Below, one piece after another: positions 33,309 through 42,057 of a DNA stretch of 64,000 bases. Each line of letters opens with the position of its first letter. The first letter of the stretch is position 1. The notes beneath the pieces were generated by a model. The model saw only the letters and a program-made list of their open reading frames with translations. It made no database searches and had not been told where the DNA came from. Made by a program: the position numbers and the translations under genes. This stretch comes from Qipengyuania aurantiaca (GTDB lineage Bacteria; Pseudomonadota; Alphaproteobacteria; Sphingomonadales; Sphingomonadaceae), in assembly GCF_019711375.1 (NCBI RefSeq), contig NZ_CP081295.1, positions 1,708,501-1,772,500 of the forward strand, written 5' to 3'.

Positions 33309-33923
33309 GTGTCAGTGCGCAGCGGATTCAAACAGGGTGTCGTCGTTGCAGGAACGGTGTTGGCCATGCTGGCGAGCCCGCTCGCCGCGCAGTTCCAGAC
33401 CGATGGCTACAAGTTCATCAAGGCGGTGCGCGACCGGGACGGTACGGTGGCCACCCAGATGCTCGATGAGCCGGGCAACACCATCGTCAACGCGCGCGAG
33501 ATCGGCACCGGCGAAACCGCGCTGCACGCCGTGGTCCAGCGGCGCGACCTGACCTGGGTGAAGTTCCTGCTGCAACGCGGCGCCAATCCCAACATCGCCG
33601 ACAAGAACGGCGTGTATCCGATCCAGATCGCCGCGCAGCTCGGCTTCATCGAAGGCGTCGAGCGACTGATCAAGGGCGGGGCGAATGTCGACGTGTCCGA
33701 TGCAACGGGCGAGACCCCGCTGATCAGCGCCGTCCACCGCCGCGACCTCAAAATGATCGAAATGCTGGTCGAGCAGGGCGCCAGCCCCGACCGGGCCGAC
33801 AATTCGGGCCGCTCGGCACGTGACTACGCCACGCTGATGGGCGCGCGCTCGGGCACGCTCGACGCGATCGAGAAGGGCGAAACCTCGGACGAGGGCGAAG
33901 CCGAAACCTACGGCCCGAGCTGA
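33309..33923 (+). CDS. Exported ankyrin-repeat protein
   Basis: A 204-residue protein with a signal peptide (GVVVAGTVLAMLASPLAAQ) and about four ankyrin repeats, for example GETALHAVVQRRDLTWVKFL, NGVYPIQIAAQLGFIEGVER and TGETPLISAVHRRDLKMIEM. It is presumably periplasmic and mediates protein contacts; the partner is unknown. The GTG at 33309 has GGAG seven bases upstream and begins just before the signal peptide. Its stop overlaps the COQ9 start (TGATG), indicating co-transcription. Confidence 0.85.
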   Translation: MSVRSGFKQGVVVAGTVLAMLASPLAAQFQTDGYKFIKAVRDRDGTVATQMLDEPGNTIVNAREIGTGETALHAVVQRRDLTWVKFLLQRGANPNIADKNGVYPIQIAAQLGFIEGVERLIKGGANVDVSDATGETPLISAVHRRDLKMIEMLVEQGASPDRADNSGRSARDYATLMGARSGTLDAIEKGETSDEGEAETYGPS

Positions 33924-34594
33924 TGGACGATACCGCTCCCGACATCGCCGACCTGACGCTCGACGAACTGCGCCTCGCGCTCGCCCCGGCCATTGCCGAT
34001 GCCGCCGTGTTCGACGGCTGGAGCGACGAGGCGCTCACCATGGCGGCCGAGCAGATGGGCGCCGATCTCGACGTGGCGCGGCTCGCCTTCAAGGGCGGCG
34101 CGATCGACATGGTCTTCGCCTGGATCGAAGCGGTCGATATGGCCATGGCCGCCGCCTTCCCGGAAGAGGTCATGGCGGCGATGAAGATCCGCGAGCGTAT
34201 CCGCGCGCTGGTCCAGTTCCGCCTCGACGCGGTGGCGGGGCAGGAAGAGGCGCTGCGCCGCGCGCTGGCCATCATGGCCATGCCGCAAAACGTCGTGCGC
34301 TCGACCAAGCGCGGCTGGCAGACCGCCGACGTCATGTGGCGGCTCGCGGGCGATACGGCGACCGACTACAACCACTATACAAAGCGCGCGATCCTCGCCT
34401 CGATCTACGGCGCGACGCTGGCGGTGTTCGCCGACGATACGAGCGAGGACAAGGCCGAGACCCGCGCCTTCCTCGACCGCCGGATCGAAGGCGTGATGCA
34501 GTTCGAGAAGGTCAAGGCCAAGTGGCTGAACCCCGATCGCGAGAGTTTCAGCGTCACCCGCTTCCTCGGCCGCCTGCGCTATCCGGCGCGCTGA
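33923..34594 (+). CDS. COQ9 family protein (ubiquinone biosynthesis accessory)
   Basis: A 223-residue protein resembling mitochondrial and alphaproteobacterial COQ9, a TetR-fold lipid-binding protein that helps the COQ7 hydroxylase. Features are the N-terminal helical region (LRLALAPAIADAAVFDGWSD), ALAIMAMPQNVVRSTKRGWQ, and the signature DVMWRLAGDTATDYNHYTKR with ILASIYGATL. It is translationally coupled to the ankyrin gene. The Fur-like box and feoAB follow. Confidence 0.9.
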   Translation: MDDTAPDIADLTLDELRLALAPAIADAAVFDGWSDEALTMAAEQMGADLDVARLAFKGGAIDMVFAWIEAVDMAMAAAFPEEVMAAMKIRERIRALVQFRLDAVAGQEEALRRALAIMAMPQNVVRSTKRGWQTADVMWRLAGDTATDYNHYTKRAILASIYGATLAVFADDTSEDKAETRAFLDRRIEGVMQFEKVKAKWLNPDRESFSVTRFLGRLRYPAR

Positions 34595-34600
34595 AACGCT

Positions 34601-34619
34601 ATTGATAACCAGTTGCAAT
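34601..34619. promoter_or_regulatory. Fur/Irr-like box upstream of feoAB
   Basis: ATTGATAACCAGTTGCAAT is an imperfect palindrome with ATTG/CAAT ends, 30 bases before the feoA start. Alphaproteobacterial Fur and Mur sites have this TTGC...GCAA-type symmetry. Its link to iron is an inference from the genes that follow. Confidence 0.5.
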
Positions 34620-34648
34620 TAGCGCCGCGCTCTGACAGGGCGGGGCGC

Positions 34649-34888
34649 ATGACTTTGGACGGTTTCGACAGCGGGCGAAATGCGCGCATTACCGGCGTGG
34701 ACTGGGCTTCCCTGGCCGAGGATGAAGGCAAGCGCCTCAAGGCGCTCGGCGTAGACGAGGGGGCGGAAGTGGCCATCGTCCACCGCGGCGTTTTCGGGAC
34801 CCGCGATCCCATCGCCATGCGTCTCGGCAACATGACCATCGCCATCCGCCGCGCCCATGCGCGGGCGATCAGCGTGGAGGCCGCATGA
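34649..34888 (+). CDS. feoA: Ferrous iron transport protein A
   Basis: A 79-residue SH3-like cytoplasmic protein that assists FeoB. It has the usual order DGFDSGRNARITGVD, RLKALGVDEGAEVAIVHRG and a terminal IAMRLGNMTIAIRRAHA. ATG 34649 is preferred to an in-frame start at 34613 because it matches the family N-terminus. It overlaps feoB by four bases (ATGA). Confidence 0.93.
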   Translation: MTLDGFDSGRNARITGVDWASLAEDEGKRLKALGVDEGAEVAIVHRGVFGTRDPIAMRLGNMTIAIRRAHARAISVEAA

Positions 34889-36732
34889 GCCGGAAACGCA
34901 CCGCCGCCCTCGTCGGCAATCCCAATTCGGGCAAGTCGGCGCTGTTCAACGCGCTCACCGGCGCGCGCCAGAAGATCGCCAATTACGCCGGCGTCACCGT
35001 GGAGCGCAAGGCGGGGCGCATGACCCTGCCGAATGGCGAGCCGGTCGAACTGCTCGACCTGCCCGGCTCCTACAGCTTCGACGCGGCCAGCCCGGACGAA
35101 GCCGTCACCCGCGACGTGGTGAAGGGCACGTTCGAAGGCGAGGCCGTGCCCGACGTGCTGGTCATCGTGATCGACGCGGCCAATCTCGAGCAGCATCTCG
35201 TCTTCGCGCAGGAAGTGCTCGAACTCGGGCGGCCCACCGTGGTCGCGCTCAACATGGTCGATCTTGCCGAGCGCGACGGGCTGACGCTCGATCCGCAGGC
35301 GCTGTCCGAATCGCTCGGCGTGCCGGTCATCCCGACCGTTGCGGTGCGCCGTCGCGGGATCAACGAACTCAACGCCGCCATCGCCGAGGCCGAGACCCAT
35401 GCGGACGAGGAAGCGCACCGCCGCTGGCACCTGACGCTGCCGGAGCGTCGCCTGTCGGCCAAGCACATGGCCAAGGGCGCGATCCTGTCGAAATCGACCC
35501 GCCACACGATCGAGAACGGGGTCGACAAGATCCTGCTCAACCCGTGGCTCGGCCCGGTCATCCTGTTTGGCTTACTGTTCGTCATCTTCCAGGCGGTCTT
35601 CGCCTGGGCGACGCCGTTTGCCGATGCGCTGGAAGGCGGGGTGGGCGTGATCTCGCAAGGCGTCACCGAGACTATGGCGCCCGGCCTCTTCCGCGATTTC
35701 CTGACCGAAGGCGTGCTCGCCGGTGTCGGTTCGGTCGTCGTCTTCCTGCCGCAGATTGTCATCCTCTTCGCCTTCATCCTCGTGATGGAAGCGAGCGGTT
35801 ACATGGCGCGCGCGGCCTTCCTGATGGACCGGCTGATGGCGGGCGTGGGCCTGTCGGGCAAAAGCTTCATCCCGCTGCTCTCCAGCTTCGCCTGCGCCAT
35901 TCCCGGCATCATGGCGACGCGCAGCATCTCCGATCCCAAGGACCGGCTGACCACGATCCTGATCGCCCCGCTTATGACCTGTTCGGCGCGCCTGCCGGTC
36001 TATGCCGTGATCATCGCCGCCGTCATTCCGCAGACGAGCGTGGGGCCGGGCGTGGGCCTGCAGGGCCTCGTCCTCTTCGCGCTTTATGTCGCGGGCATCG
36101 TCGGCGCGATGGTGGTCGCGCTGGTTCTGCGGCGCACGGTGACCAAGGGCGCGGCTTCGGGCTTCATCATGGAACTGCCGCGGTACCAGCTGCCACGAAT
36201 CAAGGACCTCGCCATCGGCCTGTGGCAGCGCGCCTGGGTCTTCCTGCGCCGCGCGGGCACGATCATCTTCGTCGCGACCATCGCGCTGTGGGTGCTGCTG
36301 TCCTTCCCCAAGGCCGAGCCGGGCGAAAGCCAGCTCGACGCGAGCTATGCCGGTGCGGTGGCCGACACCATCCACCCGGTGCTGGAACCGGTCGGTTTCA
36401 ACCGCGAAATGAGCCTTGCGCTGGTCCCCGCCATCGCCGCGCGCGAAGTGGCCGTCTCCGCCCTTGCCACGACTTACGCCGTGGATGCCGAGGACGAGGA
36501 TCTCGCGGCACAAGGCGTGACCGCCAAGATCGCCGCCCTGTGGAGCCTGCCCACCGCGCTCGCCTTCCTCGCGTGGTTCGTCTTCGCCCCGCAATGCCTC
36601 TCGACCATCGCGGTCGCCCGGCGCGAGACGAACGGATGGAAATGGCCCATCGTCATGGTGGTCTATCTCTTCGCGCTGGCGTGGATCGCGGCCGGGGCGA
36701 CGTACTGGATCGCGGTAAGCCTCGGGCTTTAG
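34885..36732 (+). CDS. feoB: Ferrous iron transporter B
   Basis: Imports Fe(II) across the inner membrane with a GTP-regulated domain. The N-terminal G domain has G1 GNPNSGKS at 11-18, G3 DLPGSYSF and G4 NMVD. The membrane part has the two gate motifs, FLPQIVILFAFILVMEASGY and SSFACAIPGIMATRSI, plus LIAPLMTCSARLPVYAVI. At 615 residues it is near the compact end of the family. It pairs with feoA behind a Fur-like box, so iron repression is likely. Confidence 0.97.
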   Translation: MSRKRTAALVGNPNSGKSALFNALTGARQKIANYAGVTVERKAGRMTLPNGEPVELLDLPGSYSFDAASPDEAVTRDVVKGTFEGEAVPDVLVIVIDAANLEQHLVFAQEVLELGRPTVVALNMVDLAERDGLTLDPQALSESLGVPVIPTVAVRRRGINELNAAIAEAETHADEEAHRRWHLTLPERRLSAKHMAKGAILSKSTRHTIENGVDKILLNPWLGPVILFGLLFVIFQAVFAWATPFADALEGGVGVISQGVTETMAPGLFRDFLTEGVLAGVGSVVVFLPQIVILFAFILVMEASGYMARAAFLMDRLMAGVGLSGKSFIPLLSSFACAIPGIMATRSISDPKDRLTTILIAPLMTCSARLPVYAVIIAAVIPQTSVGPGVGLQGLVLFALYVAGIVGAMVVALVLRRTVTKGAASGFIMELPRYQLPRIKDLAIGLWQRAWVFLRRAGTIIFVATIALWVLLSFPKAEPGESQLDASYAGAVADTIHPVLEPVGFNREMSLALVPAIAAREVAVSALATTYAVDAEDEDLAAQGVTAKIAALWSLPTALAFLAWFVFAPQCLSTIAVARRETNGWKWPIVMVVYLFALAWIAAGATYWIAVSLGL

Positions 36733-36824
36733 GTCCGCTCCGGTGGAAACGGTGCCCGCAACCCTAGAACCGACTCGCGAGGGCCGTTAGGTCCGTCCGC
36801 AACACATTCGAAAAGGACGAATCG

Positions 36825-37361
36825 ATGGCCGGTAGCCTCAACAAAGTCATGCTGATCGGAAACCTGGGCGCAGACCCGGAAATCCGCAGCTTCCCCAATG
36901 GCGGCAAGGTCGCCAACCTGCGCATCGCGACCAGCGAGCAGTGGAAGGACCGCAACACCGGCGAACGGCAGGAACGGACCGAATGGCACACCGTCTCGAT
37001 CTTTTCCGAAGGCCTGATCAACGTCGTCGAACGCTTCCTGCGCAAGGGCAGCAAGGTTTTCGTCGAAGGCCAGCTGCAGACCCGCAAGTGGCAGGACCAG
37101 CAGGGTAACGACCGCTATTCGACCGAAGTCGTGCTGCGCGGCTTCAACGGCACGCTGACCATGCTCGACGGCCCGCAGGGCGGCTCGGGCGGCGGCGGTG
37201 GCGGCTACGGTGGTGGCGGCTCGCGCGGCGGCGATTACGGCGGCGGCAGCGGAGGCGGCCAGTCGGGTGGCGGCTGGAACCAGGGCGGAGGCGGCTCCGG
37301 CGGCGGCCAGTCGGGCGGCGGCTCGAACTACGACGATCTCGACGACGACATCCCGTTCTAA
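36825..37361 (+). CDS. ssb: Single-stranded DNA-binding protein
   Basis: Coats single-stranded DNA in replication, repair and recombination. The 178 residues consist of an OB fold (about 1-110: [30 protein letters not shown]), a long Gly/Ser-rich flexible linker and the acidic partner-binding tip DDLDDDIPF. The ATG is behind AAAAGGACGAATCG. It is monocistronic and ends at a strong terminator. Confidence 0.98.
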   Translation: MAGSLNKVMLIGNLGADPEIRSFPNGGKVANLRIATSEQWKDRNTGERQERTEWHTVSIFSEGLINVVERFLRKGSKVFVEGQLQTRKWQDQQGNDRYSTEVVLRGFNGTLTMLDGPQGGSGGGGGGYGGGGSRGGDYGGGSGGGQSGGGWNQGGGGSGGGQSGGGSNYDDLDDDIPF

Positions 37362-37382
37362 GCCTTAGGGCGCAAGCACATC

Positions 37383-37416
37383 AGGGCCGCGGCGTGACGA
37401 ACGCTGCGGCCCTTTT
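37383..37416 (+). terminator. Rho-independent terminator of ssb
   Basis: AGGGCCGC and GCGGCCCT form an eight-bp stem, extended inward by GGCG/CGCT, followed by TTTT. The run of T reads towards the end of virB3, which is on the opposite strand. Confidence 0.85.
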
Positions 37417-37436
37417 GCTATCGATGGGTGGGAAGC

Positions 37437-37724
37437 TCAGGGCCGGTAGGAATTGCACCGCCAAAGGCGATAGTTCTTAACCCGGGGGCAGGTGCGGACC
37501 TTGGTCAGCCACAGGTCGAAGATCCGCGGTTCGCGCAGGCAGGCGAGCACGCCCAGCGCGTGGACGGCCAGCGCGATGAGGATCACCCACCAGGCGCGGA
37601 AGATCAGGAACAGCTCGACCGCGAGGATCGCGTTGATCACGAAGAAGGTGAAGGTCACACCCGCAAACATCTGCGGCCGTGTGAGGGCCACGAAAACGGC
37701 ATCTTGGTTTAACCGGTCCGGCAT
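37437..37724 (-). CDS. virB3: VirB3-like type IV secretion protein, on the opposite strand
   Basis: A small inner-membrane component of VirB-type IV secretion. The 95 residues have two adjacent membrane helices (GVTFTFFVINAILAVELFLI; WWVILIALAVHALGVLAC) after the family opening VFVALTRPQMFAG and end in RVKNYRLWRCNSYRP. In standard clusters virB3 lies between virB2 and virB4 in the same direction; here it is separated and inverted. GAGGGG upstream of the ATG supports the start. It is divergent from virB2 across 329 bp. Confidence 0.85.
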   Translation of the reverse strand: MPDRLNQDAVFVALTRPQMFAGVTFTFFVINAILAVELFLIFRAWWVILIALAVHALGVLACLREPRIFDLWLTKVRTCPRVKNYRLWRCNSYRP

Positions 37725-38053
37725 CGTGAGTCCCCTCCCCTCCTGCGCTGCGCATGCTCGGCTCGTAGCATAGGTTCAAGTAGAAGTTAAGTAAGAGTAT
37801 TCGATTGACTGCGATTAACTAGAGTGATGCCGGGTAGGTAAGTTTCACGGAAAATCCCCTTCACGTCCATAAGTCACCATATCTACAAGCATCAAGTAAT
37901 GGATATTCTCAATCCAATATAATGCCTTAGGTCTATATCCAAATGTATAGATAGTTTGTAAATGAAATCCGCGAATATGCTGATTTATTGTAAATTCGTT
38001 GACTCAAAAGCAAAGATCGTGGCAGCTTCCGGCAAGGTCCAAATATCACGGGG
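37725..38053. other. 329-bp AT-rich divergent control region of virB3 and virB2
   Basis: No gene is seen. The segment is far AT-richer than the surroundings, with long A/T stretches between 37780 and 38010, and would hold promoters for both virB3 (leftward) and virB2 (rightward). It contains the 20-bp motif at 37930-37949. Its composition suggests that this cluster is under xenogeneic-type control or came from elsewhere. Confidence 0.5.
37930..37949 (+). promoter_or_regulatory. 20-bp palindromic motif, copy A (virB)
   Basis: GGTCTATATCCAAATGTATA matches 15 of 20 bases of the site at 49942-49961 and 12 of 20 bases of the one at 45602-45621. It lies 105 bp before virB2 and 206 bp before virB3. 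CTATA and TATAG in it are inverted. Read together with the other two copies it looks like a regulator site. Confidence 0.45.
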
Positions 38054-38368
38054 GTGGTGGCCTTGGCTCATTCGATCTGGAAAACGGTTGCGACAGCATT
38101 TGCCGCGCTGACGGCGAGTTCGGCGTCGGCGGCTCTGCCCGATCCCGAAGGTTCGAGCGTGATTGTCGATGCGTTGTCCTGGCTCCAGGGCACGCTGCTC
38201 GGCACCGCGGCCACGGTTGCGGCCGTCATCGCAGTGGCTGCCGTGGGCTTCGCCATGCTGACCGGGCGGATCAACTGGCGCCACGGCGCGGTAGTCATCC
38301 TCGGCTGCTTCATCCTCTTCGGTGCCGCGACCATCGTCGGCGGCATCCGTTCTGCGGCGGGAGGGTAA
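38054..38368 (+). CDS. virB2: VirB2/TrbC-type pilin
   Basis: The major pilin of the type IV secretion pilus. About 104 residues with a long cleavable leader ending near TASSASA, then two hydrophobic segments (GTAATVAAVIAVAAVGFAML and VVILGCFILFGAATIVGGI), the classic hairpin of the pilin family. The start is one of two consecutive GTG codons (38054 or 38057) behind CACGGG. A short open frame follows at once, then virB4. Confidence 0.85.
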   Translation: MVALAHSIWKTVATAFAALTASSASAALPDPEGSSVIVDALSWLQGTLLGTAATVAAVIAVAAVGFAMLTGRINWRHGAVVILGCFILFGAATIVGGIRSAAGG

Positions 38369-38369
38369 C

Positions 38370-38528
38370 TTGGCCGCAGCAACCCCTTCCATCGATCCGA
38401 CACAGACCGGAAAACCGGACGTCGCGATTGGCAAATTTCAGCGCGTGTGGTCGCGTGCGCCTAAGGACGATGACCCTGCTCATCGTCCCAAGCCCGGCCA
38501 CAGCGGATGCCTCTTGCTGAGCGCCTGA
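38370..38528 (+). CDS. Possible small ORF between virB2 and virB4
   Basis: A 52-codon frame (TTG start; AAATPSIDPTQTGKPDVAIG...) begins one base after the virB2 stop, with a very strong GGGAGGG five bases upstream of the TTG. It overlaps the virB4 start by 22 bases in another frame. It has no known relatives and no membrane segment. It occupies the place where virB3 usually sits; it could couple virB4 translation or be a relic. Confidence 0.35.
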   Translation: MAAATPSIDPTQTGKPDVAIGKFQRVWSRAPKDDDPAHRPKPGHSGCLLLSA

Positions 38529-40882
38529 CCCTCGATCCTCGTGCCGCCGCGCGCGAGAAGGGTGCCGGCGAGCACCTGCCCTATCTCGCGCATGTCGACG
38601 ATGTGACGCTGGAAACGCGCGACGGGCTGCTGATGCAGACGATCCGGCTGGGCGGCTTCCTCTTCGAAACCTCCGACACGGCCGAACTGAACTACCGCGC
38701 GGAGCTGCGCGATGCGATGATGCGCGCGGTCGGCTCCTCGCAATTCGCGATTTACCATCATGTCCTGCGCCGCCGGGCGGAAGACGTGATGGAAGGCGAG
38801 TTTCCCGACCAGTTCTCCCGCACGCTCGACCGCCGCTGGCGCGAGCGGCTGTCGGCGCGCAAGATGTATGTGAACGACCTGTTCCTCACCATCGTGCGCC
38901 GCCCGATGCAGGGGCGCGTCGGCCTGCTCGACCGGGCGCGGACGTTTCTCACGCGGCAAGTCGCCGCCGATCGCGCAGCCCAGCGCGCCGGGGAATTGCG
39001 CTCGCTACATAGCGCAACACAGGCGCTGACCGCCGCGCTGGGGCAATATTCGCCGCATGTGCTGAGCGTCTACGACACGCCGGGCGGCTATCGCTCCGAA
39101 CCGCTCGAATTCCTGTCCTATCTCTACAACGCCGAGATGCGCCCCATCGCCCTGCCGCACGGGCCGGTGAATGACTACCTGCCCGCACGCCGGGTCAGCT
39201 TCGGCCACCGCGCGTTCGAGCGCGACGAACTGGGCGGGGTGGACCGCAGCTTCGGGGCCATCGTCTCGATCAAGGATTACCCGACGCAGACCATGCCGGG
39301 AATGTTCGACGAGCTTTACCGCATGCCGTTCGAGATGGTCGTCACCCAATCCTTCGCTTTCGTGGAGCGGGGCGAGGCTCTGCGCGAGATGAACTACGTG
39401 CTGCGGCGGATGCGCTCCACCGATGACGAGGCGCTGTCGCTGCGCGATGACCTCACCAACGCGAAGGACGATGTCGCCGCCGGGCGCGCGGGCTTCGGGC
39501 AGCACCACGCCACTATTGCCGTCCACGCCGACAGCCTCGAAGAACTCGACCGCGAGGTAGCCGAGATCATCGCCGCGCTCGCCGATCTGGGCGTGGTGGG
39601 CGTGCGCGAGGAGATCGCGCTGGAGCCGTCCTTCTGGGCGCAGTTTCCCGGCAACTTCAAATATATCCCCCGCAAGGGTCTCGTCTCGACGCGCAATTTT
39701 GCAGGGCTGGCGAGCCTTCATAATTTCCCCGTCGGGCAGGCGCAGGGCAACCACTGGGGCGATGCGATCACGCTGTTCGAGACTACGGCGGCGGGCCCCT
39801 ATTTCTTCAGCTTCCACCTGAACGACCTCGGCAATTTCACCGTCATCGGGCCGTCGGGATCGGGCAAGACCGTGGTGCTCAACTTTCTTCTCGCGCAGGC
39901 GCGCAAGATCAATCCGCGGATCATCTTCTTCGACAAGGACCGCGGGGCGGAGCTCTTCGTGCGCGCGATCGGCGGGCAGTATGACCGGCTGCGTCCGGGC
40001 ATCTCCTCCGACCTCAACCCGCTGCAGATCGAGGACACGCCGGCCAACCGCCAGTTCCTCGTCGACTGGCTGACGCTTCTGGCAGGCGGCGCAAACACGG
40101 AGGAAGCCGAGCTTATCAGCGATGCGGTGGACACGAATTTCGAACAGGCCGACGAGCATCGCCGCCTTCGTAACCTCGTCGAATTGCTGCGCGGCCAGAC
40201 CAAGCCGAAGGCAGGAGACCTCTATTCGCGGATGAAGCCCTGGTGGGGCGAGGGCAAGCGGGCCTGGCTGTTCGACAATGAAATCGACCGCACCGATCTT
40301 GCCGCCCGGACCATCGGTTTCGACATCACCGCGTTGCTGGACGATCCGGTCGAACGTACGCCCGCCCTGCTCTATTTCTTCCACCGGGTGGAGGAACGGC
40401 TCGACGGATCGCCCACGATCATCGTGGTCGACGAAGGCTGGAAGGCGCTCGACGACGAGGTCTTCGTTCGCCGGATCAAGGACTGGGAAAAGACCGTCCG
40501 TAAGCGCAACGGCATTGTCGGTTTCGCCACCCAAAGCGCGCGCGATGCGCTGGAGAGCCAAATTGCCAGCGCCATCATCGAACAGGCCGCGGTGCAGATA
40601 TTCATGGTCAATCCCAAGGCCCGCGAAGAGGATTACATCGACGGCTTCGGCCTCACCCCGCACGAACTCGAACTGGTCCGCAAGCTGCCCGACCAGTCGC
40701 ACTGCTTCCTGATCAAGCGCGGCAACGAAAGCGTGGTCGCGCGCCTCAATCTCGAAGGCGAGAAGGACATGCTCACGATCCTGTCGGGTCGCGAAAGCAC
40801 GGTCCGCGTGTTCGACGAGCTGGTCAAGGAAACCGGCACCGATCCCGAGGGCTGGCTGGCCCCGCTGATGGAGAGGGTCTGA
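38507..40882 (+). CDS. virB4: VirB4/TrbE-type ATPase of type IV secretion
   Basis: The essential ATPase that powers pilus assembly and substrate transfer. The 791 residues begin with a CagE/TrbE domain (LPYLAHVDDVTLETRDGLL) and contain the P-loop IGPSGSGKTVV at about 447-457, Walker B TIIVVDEGWKALDD, and the motif GFATQSARDALESQIASAII shared by VirB4 proteins. It is membrane-associated. Its start overlaps the small ORF, and virB6 begins two bases after its stop. Confidence 0.95.
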   Translation: MPLAERLTLDPRAAAREKGAGEHLPYLAHVDDVTLETRDGLLMQTIRLGGFLFETSDTAELNYRAELRDAMMRAVGSSQFAIYHHVLRRRAEDVMEGEFPDQFSRTLDRRWRERLSARKMYVNDLFLTIVRRPMQGRVGLLDRARTFLTRQVAADRAAQRAGELRSLHSATQALTAALGQYSPHVLSVYDTPGGYRSEPLEFLSYLYNAEMRPIALPHGPVNDYLPARRVSFGHRAFERDELGGVDRSFGAIVSIKDYPTQTMPGMFDELYRMPFEMVVTQSFAFVERGEALREMNYVLRRMRSTDDEALSLRDDLTNAKDDVAAGRAGFGQHHATIAVHADSLEELDREVAEIIAALADLGVVGVREEIALEPSFWAQFPGNFKYIPRKGLVSTRNFAGLASLHNFPVGQAQGNHWGDAITLFETTAAGPYFFSFHLNDLGNFTVIGPSGSGKTVVLNFLLAQARKINPRIIFFDKDRGAELFVRAIGGQYDRLRPGISSDLNPLQIEDTPANRQFLVDWLTLLAGGANTEEAELISDAVDTNFEQADEHRRLRNLVELLRGQTKPKAGDLYSRMKPWWGEGKRAWLFDNEIDRTDLAARTIGFDITALLDDPVERTPALLYFFHRVEERLDGSPTIIVVDEGWKALDDEVFVRRIKDWEKTVRKRNGIVGFATQSARDALESQIASAIIEQAAVQIFMVNPKAREEDYIDGFGLTPHELELVRKLPDQSHCFLIKRGNESVVARLNLEGEKDMLTILSGRESTVRVFDELVKETGTDPEGWLAPLMERV

Positions 40883-40884
40883 CT

Positions 40885-42057
40885 ATGGCCTGCAACGCCA
40901 TCCGCACCGGCGAACGCTATCTCGAAAGCGCGCTCGAACACGTCGATTGCCAAGCGCAGTCGATCGGCAGCTTCGGCTACATGGCGCTGTCCGAGCCCGG
41001 CTCCACCCTCTCGGTGGCGCTGACGGCCGTGCTGGTCATCTTCGTTGCGCTGTTCGGCCTGCGCATTGCGCTCGGCTATCCGATTTTCGGCCACGATCTG
41101 GCGAGCCACGCCCTCCGGCTGGTGATCGTCCTGACGCTGGCAACCAGTTGGCCGGCGTTCAAGGCCATCGCCTATGATGTGGTGGTGAGCGGCCCTGCCG
41201 AAATCGTCCAGACCGTGGGCGGTTCGGCGCAGCTCCCCGGATCGGACGGCAGCCTCGCCAGCCGGCTTCAGAATGTCGACGAGGGGCTTGCGCTGATGAA
41301 CGAGCGCGGCGCGGGGCGGCGCGGCGTGCAGCAGGGCGACTGGTTCCAGCTTGGCTTTACCCGAAGCGCCTTCCTCACCGGCACGCTCGGCCCGCTGTCG
41401 CTGGTGCGGCTGACCGGTGGCATATTGCTCGCGCTGGCCCCTCTGGTGGCGGGCCTGCTGCTGTTCGGCTTCACGCGCTCGATCTTCACCGGCTGGGCCA
41501 AAGGGCTGGTGGCGGTCTTCCTCGCAACCATCCTCGTCTCGCTGCTGCTTTCGGTCCAGCTTGCGCTGATGGAGCCGTGGTTGCAGGGCGTGATCCAGCT
41601 TCGCGCCGCCGACCAGCCGACCCTGTCCGCTCCGACCGAGGGGCTGACGATGACGCTGGCCTTTGCGCTGATGTGCTTTGGCGCGATCGCCTTCGCGGCC
41701 TGGATCGCCTTCAACTCCTCGCTTTCGGCCAGGCTGTTTGCGCGCAGCCCTACCGAAGCGCCGCAGGGTAGGCGGGAGGTGCGCAGTTTCCAGACCATCT
41801 CGACCAGCACGCGCGAGGACCGACTGTTGCACGGTCCGGCCGTGGCGGCCTCGGTGGCACGCACGATCGAGCGTGACCAGCGCTTCGGGCGCGATCCATC
41901 CGTGGTCCTGCTGGAACAGGCGCCCGGTCAGCGCAGCGCCGCCCCGGCGCAGCAGGCCACCCAGGTCATCCAGCGGCCGCAGCCGCTCGGCAGCACGCAC
42001 AGAAGCTCGGGAATGTCGTCGTCGCGGTCCCGCACCAACAGGGATGAGGCACGATGA
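40885..42057 (+). CDS. virB6: VirB6/TrbL-type channel protein
   Basis: A polytopic inner-membrane component of 390 residues. Membrane segments include LSVALTAVLVIFVALFGLRI, SHALRLVIVLTLATSW, LLALAPLVAGLLLFGFT and GLVAVFLATILVSLLLSVQL. The C-terminal 100 residues are hydrophilic and Arg/Ser/Gln-rich, cytoplasmic. Family assignment rests on the membrane pattern, the central PLSLVRLTGG... segment and gene order. It overlaps virB8 by four bases. Confidence 0.85.
   Translation: MACNAIRTGERYLESALEHVDCQAQSIGSFGYMALSEPGSTLSVALTAVLVIFVALFGLRIALGYPIFGHDLASHALRLVIVLTLATSWPAFKAIAYDVVVSGPAEIVQTVGGSAQLPGSDGSLASRLQNVDEGLALMNERGAGRRGVQQGDWFQLGFTRSAFLTGTLGPLSLVRLTGGILLALAPLVAGLLLFGFTRSIFTGWAKGLVAVFLATILVSLLLSVQLALMEPWLQGVIQLRAADQPTLSAPTEGLTMTLAFALMCFGAIAFAAWIAFNSSLSARLFARSPTEAPQGRREVRSFQTISTSTREDRLLHGPAVAASVARTIERDQRFGRDPSVVLLEQAPGQRSAAPAQQATQVIQRPQPLGSTHRSSGMSSSRSRTNRDEAR

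Noticed and set aside
39005..40702. A 565-codon frame opposite virB4
   Set aside because: The plus strand encodes VirB4 with all motifs; the reverse frame has no recognisable domain.
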